DNA from: Alphaproteobacteria bacterium
GTDB taxonomy: Bacteria; Pseudomonadota; Alphaproteobacteria; Thalassobaculales; Thalassobaculaceae
DNA length: 5,155 nt
Direction: 5' to 3'
NCBI GenBank assembly: GCA_028822575.1
Contig: JAPKDN010000270.1
Coordinates: forward strand, 1 to 5,155
In this document: one piece after another, positions 1 to 5,155 of the stretch
Position numbering within the stretch: position 1 is the first letter of the stretch
Layout of the letters: the number at the start of each line of letters is the position of its first letter
Position numbers and translations under genes: made by a program
The notes under the pieces: generated by a model
Database searches by the model: none
What the model was told of the DNA's origin: nothing
Seen by the model: the letters and a program-made list of their open reading frames with translations, nothing else

Positions 1-289
1 GATCTTGGATGAGGCTACCGCCAGCATCGACAGCTATACTGAGATGCAGATCCAGACCGCGCTGGCGAAGCTGTTGGAAGGGCGTACCGGTCTGGTCATC
101 GCGCACCGTCTGGCGACGATACGCGGCTGTGACCGGATCATCGTGCTTCAGGATGGCGAGATCCGCGAGGAGGGTACCCATGAGGCCTTGATGGCCGCAA
201 AGGGCATGTATGCGGGGCTTTATACCCTGAACTTCGCCTCTTTCGACGACGTCGCCGAAGATCTCGACGACGCGGGGTCGACGACCTAA
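1..289 (+). CDS. ABC transporter ATP-binding protein, C-terminal fragment (exporter type), 5' end outside window
   Basis: This is the tail of an ATP-hydrolysing ABC domain that would power transport across the inner membrane. The reading frame is open from base 2 and ends at TAA 287-289, giving 95 visible residues. Seen directly: the end of Walker B with the catalytic glutamate (ILDEAT, residues 1-6), the D-loop region (ASID, 7-10), the H-loop histidine in VIAHRLATIR (H35), and the usual closing segment with DGEIREEGTHEAL. Walker A, the signature motif and any membrane domain lie upstream of the window. The spelling around the D-loop and H-loop, and the LYTLNFASFDD tail with its acidic end, resemble ABCB/MsbA-like exporters in which a membrane domain is fused to the ATPase; that fusion is inferred. 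The substrate cannot be told. The gene converges on the acyl-CoA ligase and is probably unrelated to the acyl-CoA module. Confidence 0.93.
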   Translation, partial: ILDEATASIDSYTEMQIQTALAKLLEGRTGLVIAHRLATIRGCDRIIVLQDGEIREEGTHEALMAAKGMYAGLYTLNFASFDDVAEDLDDAGSTT

Positions 290-347
290 CATAAATCAAT
301 AATGGGCACGATAACCGGGGACGTCGATGGCCCCGCAGTGGGTTGGT
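290..347. terminator. Convergent intergenic gap with a weak hairpin, possible terminator
   Basis: These 58 nt separate the stop codon of the ABC gene from the stop codon of the acyl-CoA ligase on the other strand. CGGGG at 316-320 can pair with CCCCG at 331-335 around a 10-nt loop. There is no T-tract on either strand, so it does not look like a classical intrinsic terminator. Its position between convergent genes is the main reason to list it. No gene is seen here. Confidence 0.25.
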
Positions 348-1973
348 CTAACCGATCTCCCGCGCCAATTCTTCCTTCAATCCGGGTTTGTGGATCTTGC
401 CAGTTGGCGTGCGTGGTATTTCCTCGGCGGGGCGGATCGCGATATAGGTTGGAACCTTGTAGGAGGCGAGTTGGGCTCGGCAATGGGCTATAAGCTCGGC
501 GGCTGAAACACCCGCCGTTGCCGTTACCTCAACCGCCGCTGCGACGATTTCGTCCTTGGTTGGATCGGGGACGCCCACCACATAGGCCTGCTTGACGGCG
601 GGATGCTGGACAAGCACTTCCTCCACCTCGATCGGCGCAACGTTGACGCCGCCGGTCTTGATGATTTCCTTCAGGCGTCCGCGATATCGAAGCCTGCCGT
701 CCTCGCCCATCATTCCGAGATCTCCGGTTAGGAAATAACCATCGACGTCGAAAGCGTCGGCGGTCTGTTCCGGCGCCTTGAAATAGCCGGGGGTCACATA
801 ACCCGCTACAGCGAGCTCGCCCACTTCGCCATCGGGTAGTGGCACGCGGGTTTCTGGGTCTACGGCGCGGATCTTCATGCCGGGCAATGGCTTACCTTGG
901 CTGTGCAATCTCAGATCCAATGAATCACTGGCATCACAGGTCGCGCAATTGCCGTAGGTTTCGGTGGAGCCATAGACATTGCACAATTCAGGCGCCTGCA
1001 TCGTGTCGATGATCAGCTCGACATCCTCGGGCAAGCCAATGGTAAGGCCGGTTCGCATCGAGGCCACGCGTTCCGGCGACCAACTCGCATGCTCGCGGAT
1101 CGCGCGGGCCATGTTCGCCATGCCGTAGAATACTGTGCAGCTTTCGTCCTCGATCAGGTCCAGCGCTTCGCCGGCGTCGAAACTCTCATGCAGCACCATG
1201 CATCCGCCATGGGTAACCAGCGCCGGCATCGCGTTGGATGAGCCGAAGGACCAGAACAGCGGCACCGCGAACCAGAGCCGGTCGCCGGGCCCGAGGTGCA
1301 TGCGCTCGCCGATATCGAAGCCATTGGCGATCAGGTGCCGGTGCCGCAGGGTCACGCCCTTGGGGTCCGCCGTCGAGCCGGACGTATAGAGGATGAAACA
1401 CCAGTCATCCGGTGACACCTGGGCTTGTACCTCGGCCAAAGTACTTGAGGGCACCGCGTCACCCTGGATCATGAAGTCGTCCCAGCCGAGGATGGCGCCT
1501 TCACTAGCTATATCGATCGCGATGACGGTCCGCAAATCGGGGAGCGCCTTATTCTGCAGAGCTCCCAGCGCTGCCGAGGCCGATTCCGGACAAAGCGCGC
1601 GAATAGCGTCGATGAACTTTCGACCCCGTACCGCGGATACAGTCACAAGGGCCACGGCACCGGAGTGTTCGAGAGACCAGACGAGCTCTCGAGGCGTTGA
1701 AAACGTGCTGATTGCCGTCACCGTGGCGCCGACTTTATTGATGGCGAAAGCGGCAATCAGCCATTCCGGTCGGTTCGCTGCGAGCAGGCCAACGCGGTCA
1801 CCCGGTTTGATGCCGAGAGAGAGGAGGCCGCGGGCGAATTGATTGGCCTGGTCGCGCCAATCAGCATAGCTAAGCCGCTGGTCGCGCCAGATGATCGCTT
1901 CGGCCTCGCCATGCAAGCGCGCCATCTCGTCTAGCAGCCCGCCCAAGGTCTCGTTATCGGGTCTTTTCGCCAT
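348..1973 (-). CDS. AMP-forming acyl-CoA synthetase (acyl-CoA ligase, ANL superfamily)
   Basis: A cytoplasmic enzyme expected to activate a carboxylic acid with ATP to an acyl-adenylate and then transfer the acyl group to CoA. From ATG 1973 it has 541 residues, a full length for the family. Motifs seen in order: the phosphate-binding loop YTSGSTADPKGV (196-207), the adenine/acyl-site motif NVYGSTETYGN (332-342), TGDLG with the ribose-binding aspartate (416-420), the hinge and thiolation segment RGRLKEIIKTGGVNV (431-445), and PRTPTGKIHK with the adenylation lysine K526. All key residues are present, so it should be active. A TTG six nucleotides upstream is in frame, but GGGAG at 1986-1982 is 8 nt from the ATG and only 2 nt from the TTG, so the ATG is preferred. 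It follows the crotonase gene by 53 nt on the same strand and is probably cotranscribed with it. The acid is not predictable; candidates are medium-chain, cyclic or aryl acids. A luciferase-like or NRPS role is unlikely, since no carrier domain is fused. Confidence 0.93.
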   Translation of the reverse strand: MAKRPDNETLGGLLDEMARLHGEAEAIIWRDQRLSYADWRDQANQFARGLLSLGIKPGDRVGLLAANRPEWLIAAFAINKVGATVTAISTFSTPRELVWSLEHSGAVALVTVSAVRGRKFIDAIRALCPESASAALGALQNKALPDLRTVIAIDIASEGAILGWDDFMIQGDAVPSSTLAEVQAQVSPDDWCFILYTSGSTADPKGVTLRHRHLIANGFDIGERMHLGPGDRLWFAVPLFWSFGSSNAMPALVTHGGCMVLHESFDAGEALDLIEDESCTVFYGMANMARAIREHASWSPERVASMRTGLTIGLPEDVELIIDTMQAPELCNVYGSTETYGNCATCDASDSLDLRLHSQGKPLPGMKIRAVDPETRVPLPDGEVGELAVAGYVTPGYFKAPEQTADAFDVDGYFLTGDLGMMGEDGRLRYRGRLKEIIKTGGVNVAPIEVEEVLVQHPAVKQAYVVGVPDPTKDEIVAAAVEVTATAGVSAAELIAHCRAQLASYKVPTYIAIRPAEEIPRTPTGKIHKPGLKEELAREIG

Positions 1974-1981
1974 GTTCAAGG

Positions 1982-1986
1982 CTCCC
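1982..1986 (-). promoter_or_regulatory. Ribosome binding site deciding the acyl-CoA ligase start
   Basis: GGGAG on the minus strand lies 8 nt before ATG 1973. The in-frame TTG at 1979 would leave only 2 nt. This supports the ATG start and a 541-residue protein. Confidence 0.6.
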
Positions 1987-2026
1987 GCAGAGGATGTATT
2001 TGTTCAGTGTTGTAGCTGACAGCCGG

Positions 2027-2779
2027 TCAATAAATCGGCTTACGTTTTTCAAGGAAAGCCGAAACCCCTTCCGCGAAGTCTGGCCCAACGCGGACTTTGT
2101 CACCCAATTCCTGATCCAACCCTTCGCGCGACAACGCATGAGCGGCTATGGTGGCGCTGATTTGGGTTTTGACCGCTTGAACCGCCGAGGGACTGTTGCC
2201 CGCGATTACTTCGGCCTTGGCAAGCGACCAATCCATTAATTCCCCGGCTGGAACGACCTGGTTGATTAGGCCGAGTTCGGCGGCGACCTTGGAGGTAATC
2301 AGGCGACCGGTCAGCAACAGGTCCATGGCATGCACATGGCCGATCTGCCGGATCAGCTTTACCGTCGCACCGCCGAAGGGATAGATCGACCATTTCACTT
2401 CGGGTAATCCGAAACGAGCCGTTGGTGTCGCGGCTCGAATGTCCGAGGAGAGCATCAACTCTATCCCGCCGCCGACACAGTCACCGTTGATCGCGGCGAT
2501 GATCGGCTTGGCATAGATATCGGTCTTCAGCAGCGCATGGTTGACAACGGCGGCCATACTCTCGTCGGCGCTAAGATCGCCGCTTAAATCGGCGCCCACA
2601 TTGAAGGCGCGCGCGCCGGCCCCGGTCAAGATGATACATCGGGTGTCGTCGGCCTGCAATTCGTCCCAAAGCCGGCCAAGATCCGCCATCATGGCGCGGG
2701 TCAGGGCGTTCATGCGAGGCTGATTGTCGATGGTGATGACCGCGATATGGGGGCCATGCCGGTCCAATCGAATTTCCAT
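2027..2779 (-). CDS. Enoyl-CoA hydratase/isomerase family protein (crotonase fold)
   Basis: A cytoplasmic crotonase-fold enzyme acting on acyl-CoA thioesters, most likely adding water to a 2-enoyl-CoA. From ATG 2779 it has 250 residues, typical for the family. Seen directly: an N-terminal strand HIAVITIDNQP (11-21), the first oxyanion-hole segment ARAFNVGADL (56-65), the second one GDCVGGGIELML (99-110), and FGLPEVKW (123-130). E107 and E127 match the two catalytic glutamates of rat mitochondrial enoyl-CoA hydratase (E144 and E164), so hydratase chemistry is plausible. The C-terminus FAEGVSAFLEKRKPIY is the usual family ending. Crotonases also include isomerases, hydrolases and C-C lyases, so the exact reaction stays open. 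The ligase follows 53 nt downstream on the same strand, suggesting activation and hydration of the same or a related acid. The start is uncertain: an in-frame ATG at 2818, with GGAG at 2827-2824, would add 13 residues. I prefer 2779 because crotonases normally begin just before the first strand. Confidence 0.92.
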   Translation of the reverse strand: MEIRLDRHGPHIAVITIDNQPRMNALTRAMMADLGRLWDELQADDTRCIILTGAGARAFNVGADLSGDLSADESMAAVVNHALLKTDIYAKPIIAAINGDCVGGGIELMLSSDIRAATPTARFGLPEVKWSIYPFGGATVKLIRQIGHVHAMDLLLTGRLITSKVAAELGLINQVVPAGELMDWSLAKAEVIAGNSPSAVQAVKTQISATIAAHALSREGLDQELGDKVRVGPDFAEGVSAFLEKRKPIY

Positions 2780-2787
2780 CGCGTATA

Positions 2788-2795
2788 CCCCTTCC
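2788..2795 (-). promoter_or_regulatory. Candidate ribosome binding site for the crotonase start at 2779
   Basis: GGAAGGGG on the minus strand sits 8 nt before ATG 2779. A competing site, GGAG at 2827-2824, sits 5 nt before the in-frame ATG at 2818. Both are usable by spacing. Protein family length favours the inner start. Confidence 0.4.
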
Positions 2796-2854
2796 ATCAG
2801 AGCCTGGATAAGGAACATGCTCACTCCGTACAGGCAAGTTACCGGCTGGCTTCG

Positions 2855-2884
2855 GGGGCGATATCGTGTTGGTTTGGGGCGATA
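2855..2884. repeat. 9-bp direct repeat GGGGCGATA, two copies at 21-bp period
   Basis: Copies lie at 2855-2863 and 2876-2884, so the start-to-start distance is 21 bp, close to two helical turns. Both would therefore face the same side of the DNA. The first copy overlaps the perfect 8-bp palindrome CGATATCG at 2859-2866. The repeat is present in the sequence; an operator role is inference from its place in the divergent gap. Confidence 0.45.
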
Positions 2885-2913
2885 AATTTTCCTCGTGATG
2901 ACTTCGGCGGAAC

Positions 2914-2919
2914 AGGTGG
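2914..2919 (+). promoter_or_regulatory. Ribosome binding site of the oxidoreductase gene
   Basis: AGGTGG lies 9 nt before ATG 2929, one mismatch from the AGGAGG consensus. It supports this ATG as the start. Confidence 0.6.
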
Positions 2920-2928
2920 ATTAAGATC

Positions 2929-3909
2929 ATGAAAGCTGTGCTTTGCAACAAACTGGGCGGCCCGGAGAACCTGGTTCTGGGAGAAATTGATTCGCCAACG
3001 CCGGGACCCGAGGAGGTGCTGGTCAGAGTCCGCGCTGCCGGTCTCAACTTCGCCGATACGCTGCAGATCGCCGGCAAGTATCAATCCAAGCTGTCGCCAC
3101 CCTTCGTTCCAGGTATGGAAGTCGCCGGAGAAATCCTGGAAATCGGCTCAGAAGTCAAACGGCCGCTTAGGGTTGGCCAACGTGTGATGGCCTTCATGCG
3201 CGGTGGTGGCGCCTTCGCCGAGGAGGCCTCTGTCCATGGCGACTGGTTGGTGCCGGTACCCGACAATATGGACGATGTGACCGCCGCGGGCTTCGCGACG
3301 GTCTATGGCACCTCGAACTTCGCGCTCAAGCATCGCGGCGAATTGAAGACCGGCGAGACCTTGCTTGTGTTGGGCGCGGCTGGCGGTGTCGGCCTCACCG
3401 CTGTCGAAATCGGCAAACAGATGGGGGCCCGGGTGATCGCGGCCGCCGGCGGTGCCGAGAAATGTCAGGTCACCTTAGATCACGGCGCCGATTTCGCCAT
3501 CGACTACAAAACCGAGAGTATCAAGGACCGGGTGCGCAAGATCACCGACAATGTCGGCGCCGACGTGGTCTATGACGCGGTCGGTGGAGATGCTTTTGAG
3601 CAGGCCATTCGGGCGGTTAACTGGGAAGCGCGGATGTTGGTGGTCGGTTTTGCGGCGGGCCGCATCCAACAGGTTCCGGCCAACCTTATCCTGGTGAAGA
3701 ATATCTCGGTCATGGGCGTGGTCTACGGTGCCCAAACTGAAAGGGATCCGGCTTATGGCGCTAGTTTCGTCCAGGATGCCGCCGACTTGTTTCGCCAAGG
3801 CAAGGTCAAGCCGCATATTGGCAAGGTGTTTCCCCTGGCCAAGGCCGGGGCGGCGCTAGAGGCGTTGTTATCGAGAGCCTATTCCGGCAAAATCGTTCTG
3901 AGGACCTGA
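2929..3909 (+). CDS. Zinc-free MDR oxidoreductase, NADPH:quinone oxidoreductase family
   Basis: A cytoplasmic medium-chain dehydrogenase/reductase expected to use NADPH to reduce a quinone, an enone or an activated carbon double bond. It has 326 residues, typical of the quinone oxidoreductase branch. The N-terminal GroES-like domain carries GLNFADTLQIAGKY (38-51) and PGMEVAGEI (61-69). The catalytic-zinc GHE motif and the structural four-cysteine loop of alcohol dehydrogenases are absent. The Rossmann domain shows the dinucleotide loop LGAAGGVG (148-155), then VIAAAGGAEK (169-178) where the cofactor ribose/phosphate is read, and DVVYDAVGG (212-220). The family ending SGKIVLRT is present. AGGTGG 9 nt upstream supports the ATG. 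It opens the plus-strand unit, 12 nt ahead of the CoA-transferase-family gene. In an acyl-CoA setting it might act as an enoyl-CoA or enone reductase rather than on quinones, as some MDR relatives do (acryloyl-CoA reductase, for example). That is inference. Confidence 0.92.
   Translation: MKAVLCNKLGGPENLVLGEIDSPTPGPEEVLVRVRAAGLNFADTLQIAGKYQSKLSPPFVPGMEVAGEILEIGSEVKRPLRVGQRVMAFMRGGGAFAEEASVHGDWLVPVPDNMDDVTAAGFATVYGTSNFALKHRGELKTGETLLVLGAAGGVGLTAVEIGKQMGARVIAAAGGAEKCQVTLDHGADFAIDYKTESIKDRVRKITDNVGADVVYDAVGGDAFEQAIRAVNWEARMLVVGFAAGRIQQVPANLILVKNISVMGVVYGAQTERDPAYGASFVQDAADLFRQGKVKPHIGKVFPLAKAGAALEALLSRAYSGKIVLRT
3900..3903 (+). promoter_or_regulatory. Possible ribosome binding site for an alternative GTG start of the CoA-transferase-family gene
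   Basis: GAGG, inside the last codons of the oxidoreductase gene, lies 6 nt before GTG 3910, which directly follows that gene's TGA stop. The ATG at 3922 has only a poor GAGAG-like match 5 nt upstream. Translation could therefore begin at 3910 with tight coupling to the upstream gene. Confidence 0.35.
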
Positions 3910-3921
3910 GTGAGAGACGTC

Positions 3922-5155
3922 ATGAGTGGCCCCAGGTGGATCGCCGCCGCCGACCTTGATCTCTCGGAATTCATCCGACCTGGTGATCGGATCGTTGTCG
4001 GGCAGGCGGCGGGAGAGCCGGTGACCCTGACCGAGGCACTAGTGGCCCAGCGCGCGGCGATCGGACCAGTTAGCGTGTTTCTTGGCCTCTGCCTCTCAAA
4101 GAGCTTTCAGCCAGAGCACGCTGACCATATCGACTTCCAAAGTTTCGGACCGATGGGCACATCGCGGGCACTGGCAAAGGCCGGGGTATTGGATATCAGC
4201 CCGATCCATTACGGACAGATATCCCGCTACATAGAAGACAATGTGATTGGTTGCGACATCGCCTTTGTTCTGCTGTCGCCGCCGGGGCCGGATGGCCGGC
4301 ATTCCTTCGGGCTGCTCAACGACTACAACAGGGCGGCCATGGTGCGGGCACGGGTGGTGATCGCCGAGGTGAGTGATCAGGTGCCGTGGGTTTACGCCGA
4401 GGGAACACCGGACCTTGACCAGATCACGGTCATTGTTGAGACGTCGCGGCCACCATTGACCGCGGCGCCGGCCAAGATCGGCCCGGTCGATGATGCGATC
4501 GGTCGCAACGTCGCCCGATATATCGAGGATGGCTGCACCCTCCAGATCGGCATGGGCGCAATCCCCGAGGCAGTCGCCCGGGTCATCGGCGACCGCAGGG
4601 ATCTCGGTTTCCACAGCGGCATGGCCGGCGACTTTGTTGTTGATCTGATTGAGTCCGGCGTGATCACCAATGCCCGCAAGGAGATCGATACCGGAATCTC
4701 AGTCACCGCAGTCCTTGTGGGGCGCGATAAACTTTACCAATTCGTTGACCGCAATCCGGCTTTCAAACTGCGCCCCTCCTGGCATACCCATGACGGGGAT
4801 CTGCACGGCTTGAAGCGCTTTGTAAGTATTAACTCAGCATTGGAAGTTGATTTGACCGGCCAGGTCGGTGCCGAGGAAACTGGAGGCCAGATCGTCAGCG
4901 CGATCGGCGGTCAGCCGGATTTTGTCCGCGCGGGTCACCGCTCGATTGGTGGACGTACGATCATCGCGCTGCCCAGCACTGCGCGAGGCGGATTGGTCAG
5001 CCGGATTGTCCAGCGGCTTTCTGGGCCGGTCAGCACGGCCCGAAGCGATGTCGACGTGGTGGTCACGGAACACGGCTGGGCTGAACTCAAGGGTAGGAGC
5101 TTGAGCGAGCGCAGGGTGGCCCTGAGGGCGATCGCCGATCCGGCGCATCGCGACG
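3922..5155 (+). CDS. Acetyl-CoA hydrolase/CoA-transferase family protein (Cat1/4-hydroxybutyrate CoA-transferase-like), 3' end outside window
   Basis: This frame is open from ATG 3922 to the window end, giving 411 residues; relatives run about 430-450, so only the last few tens are missing. The family moves CoA between an acyl-CoA and a free acid through a glutamyl-CoA intermediate. Recognisable segments: GDRIVVGQAAGEPVTL (21-36, N-terminal lobe), GMGAIPEAV (210-218), VITNARKEID (247-256), VDLTGQVGAE (309-318), GGQPDFVR (329-336), IALPST (348-353) and VTEHGWAELKGRSL (381-394). These match 4-hydroxybutyrate CoA-transferase in order and spacing. The oddity is HSGMAGDF (231-238): characterised members have glutamate where this protein has G233, and that glutamate is the covalent catalytic residue. 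It may be a subfamily with altered chemistry, so CoA-transferase activity should not be assumed. It is probably cotranscribed with the oxidoreductase. An in-frame GTG at 3910, with GAGG at 3900-3903, would add four residues; the ATG is kept as the simpler choice. Confidence 0.88.
   Translation, partial: MSGPRWIAAADLDLSEFIRPGDRIVVGQAAGEPVTLTEALVAQRAAIGPVSVFLGLCLSKSFQPEHADHIDFQSFGPMGTSRALAKAGVLDISPIHYGQISRYIEDNVIGCDIAFVLLSPPGPDGRHSFGLLNDYNRAAMVRARVVIAEVSDQVPWVYAEGTPDLDQITVIVETSRPPLTAAPAKIGPVDDAIGRNVARYIEDGCTLQIGMGAIPEAVARVIGDRRDLGFHSGMAGDFVVDLIESGVITNARKEIDTGISVTAVLVGRDKLYQFVDRNPAFKLRPSWHTHDGDLHGLKRFVSINSALEVDLTGQVGAEETGGQIVSAIGGQPDFVRAGHRSIGGRTIIALPSTARGGLVSRIVQRLSGPVSTARSDVDVVVTEHGWAELKGRSLSERRVALRAIADPAHRD

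Larger units (their letters stand above)
2780..2928. promoter_or_regulatory. Divergent intergenic control region
   Basis: This 149-nt stretch separates the two divergently oriented units and must hold the promoters for both unless transcription enters from farther away. I cannot pick out convincing -35/-10 boxes on either strand. What stands out is a 9-bp direct repeat, with a palindrome overlapping its first copy (listed separately), which could be a regulator site. The left end also carries the alternative crotonase start and the right end the oxidoreductase ribosome binding site. No transcription factor gene is in the window, so the regulator would be encoded elsewhere. Confidence 0.5.

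Noticed and set aside
1393..1842. 149-codon open frame on the plus strand inside the acyl-CoA ligase gene
   Set aside because: It is antisense to conserved ligase coding sequence, shows no domain, and its Ser/Ala/Arg-rich composition is typical of a shadow frame.
2869..2897. A possible -35/-10 promoter built on TTGGTT at 2869-2874
   Set aside because: At the normal 16-18 bp spacing there is no credible -10 box. The AT-rich GATAAATTTT lies too close, so no promoter is called.
2571..3077. 168-codon minus-strand frame spanning the crotonase start, the divergent gap and the oxidoreductase start
   Set aside because: It overlaps two well-supported genes in other frames and shows no recognisable motif. 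A real gene here would leave no room for the divergent promoters.
3475..3816. 113-codon minus-strand frame inside the oxidoreductase gene
   Set aside because: It is antisense to the Rossmann domain coding region and has no domain or supporting ribosome binding site.
4096..4614. 172-codon open frame on the minus strand inside the CoA-transferase-family gene
   Set aside because: It lies fully antisense to a gene with clear family motifs. Its product is rich in Arg, Asp and Pro with no recognisable domain, as expected for a GC-rich shadow frame.
4618..4620. Reading the missing catalytic glutamate as proof of a pseudogene
   Set aside because: The frame has no stop or frameshift over 411 codons and flanking family motifs are well kept, so a functional divergent protein is more likely than a decaying gene.
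4834..5148. Overlapping open frames on both strands near the right edge (also 4868-5104 on the plus strand)
   Set aside because: Both lie over conserved CoA-transferase-family coding sequence and are Arg/Ser/Ala-rich shadow frames.

Overview
The window comes from a GC-rich bacterial chromosome, with compact spacing and frequent C or G in the third codon position. The protein styles (zinc-free quinone oxidoreductase, crotonase, acyl-CoA ligase, Cat1-type CoA-transferase) would fit an alphaproteobacterium. That placement is inference only: there is no rRNA or other taxonomic marker here. I see no mobile element, CRISPR array, tRNA or phage gene.

Layout from left to right. (1) Positions 1-289, plus strand: the last 95 codons of an exporter-type ABC transporter ATPase, which runs off the left edge. 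(2) Positions 290-347: a short gap between convergent genes with one weak hairpin. (3) Positions 348-2779, minus strand: a two-gene unit, crotonase (enoyl-CoA hydratase/isomerase family) first and AMP-forming acyl-CoA ligase second, 53 nt apart. (4) Positions 2780-2928: a divergent control region of 149 nt with a 9-bp direct repeat at a 21-bp period. (5) Positions 2929-5155, plus strand: a zinc-free MDR oxidoreductase of the NADPH:quinone oxidoreductase family, followed after 12 nt by an acetyl-CoA hydrolase/CoA-transferase family gene that runs off the right edge.

The four central genes form a divergent acyl-CoA module. The ligase can make an acyl-CoA from a free acid with ATP. The crotonase can hydrate or isomerise an enoyl-CoA. 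The MDR enzyme could reduce an activated double bond, an enone or a quinone. The last gene belongs to a family that moves CoA between carboxylic acids. Together they suggest use of a carboxylic acid whose identity the sequence does not reveal. No acyl-CoA dehydrogenase, 3-hydroxyacyl-CoA dehydrogenase, thiolase or regulator lies in the window, so any full pathway needs genes elsewhere.

The most notable point is in the CoA-transferase-family protein. At the position where characterised relatives carry the catalytic glutamate (the H-S/T-E-M type motif), this protein has glycine (H-S-G-M, residue 233), although the rest of the fold and its motifs look intact. It may be a divergent subfamily with a different mechanism or role.
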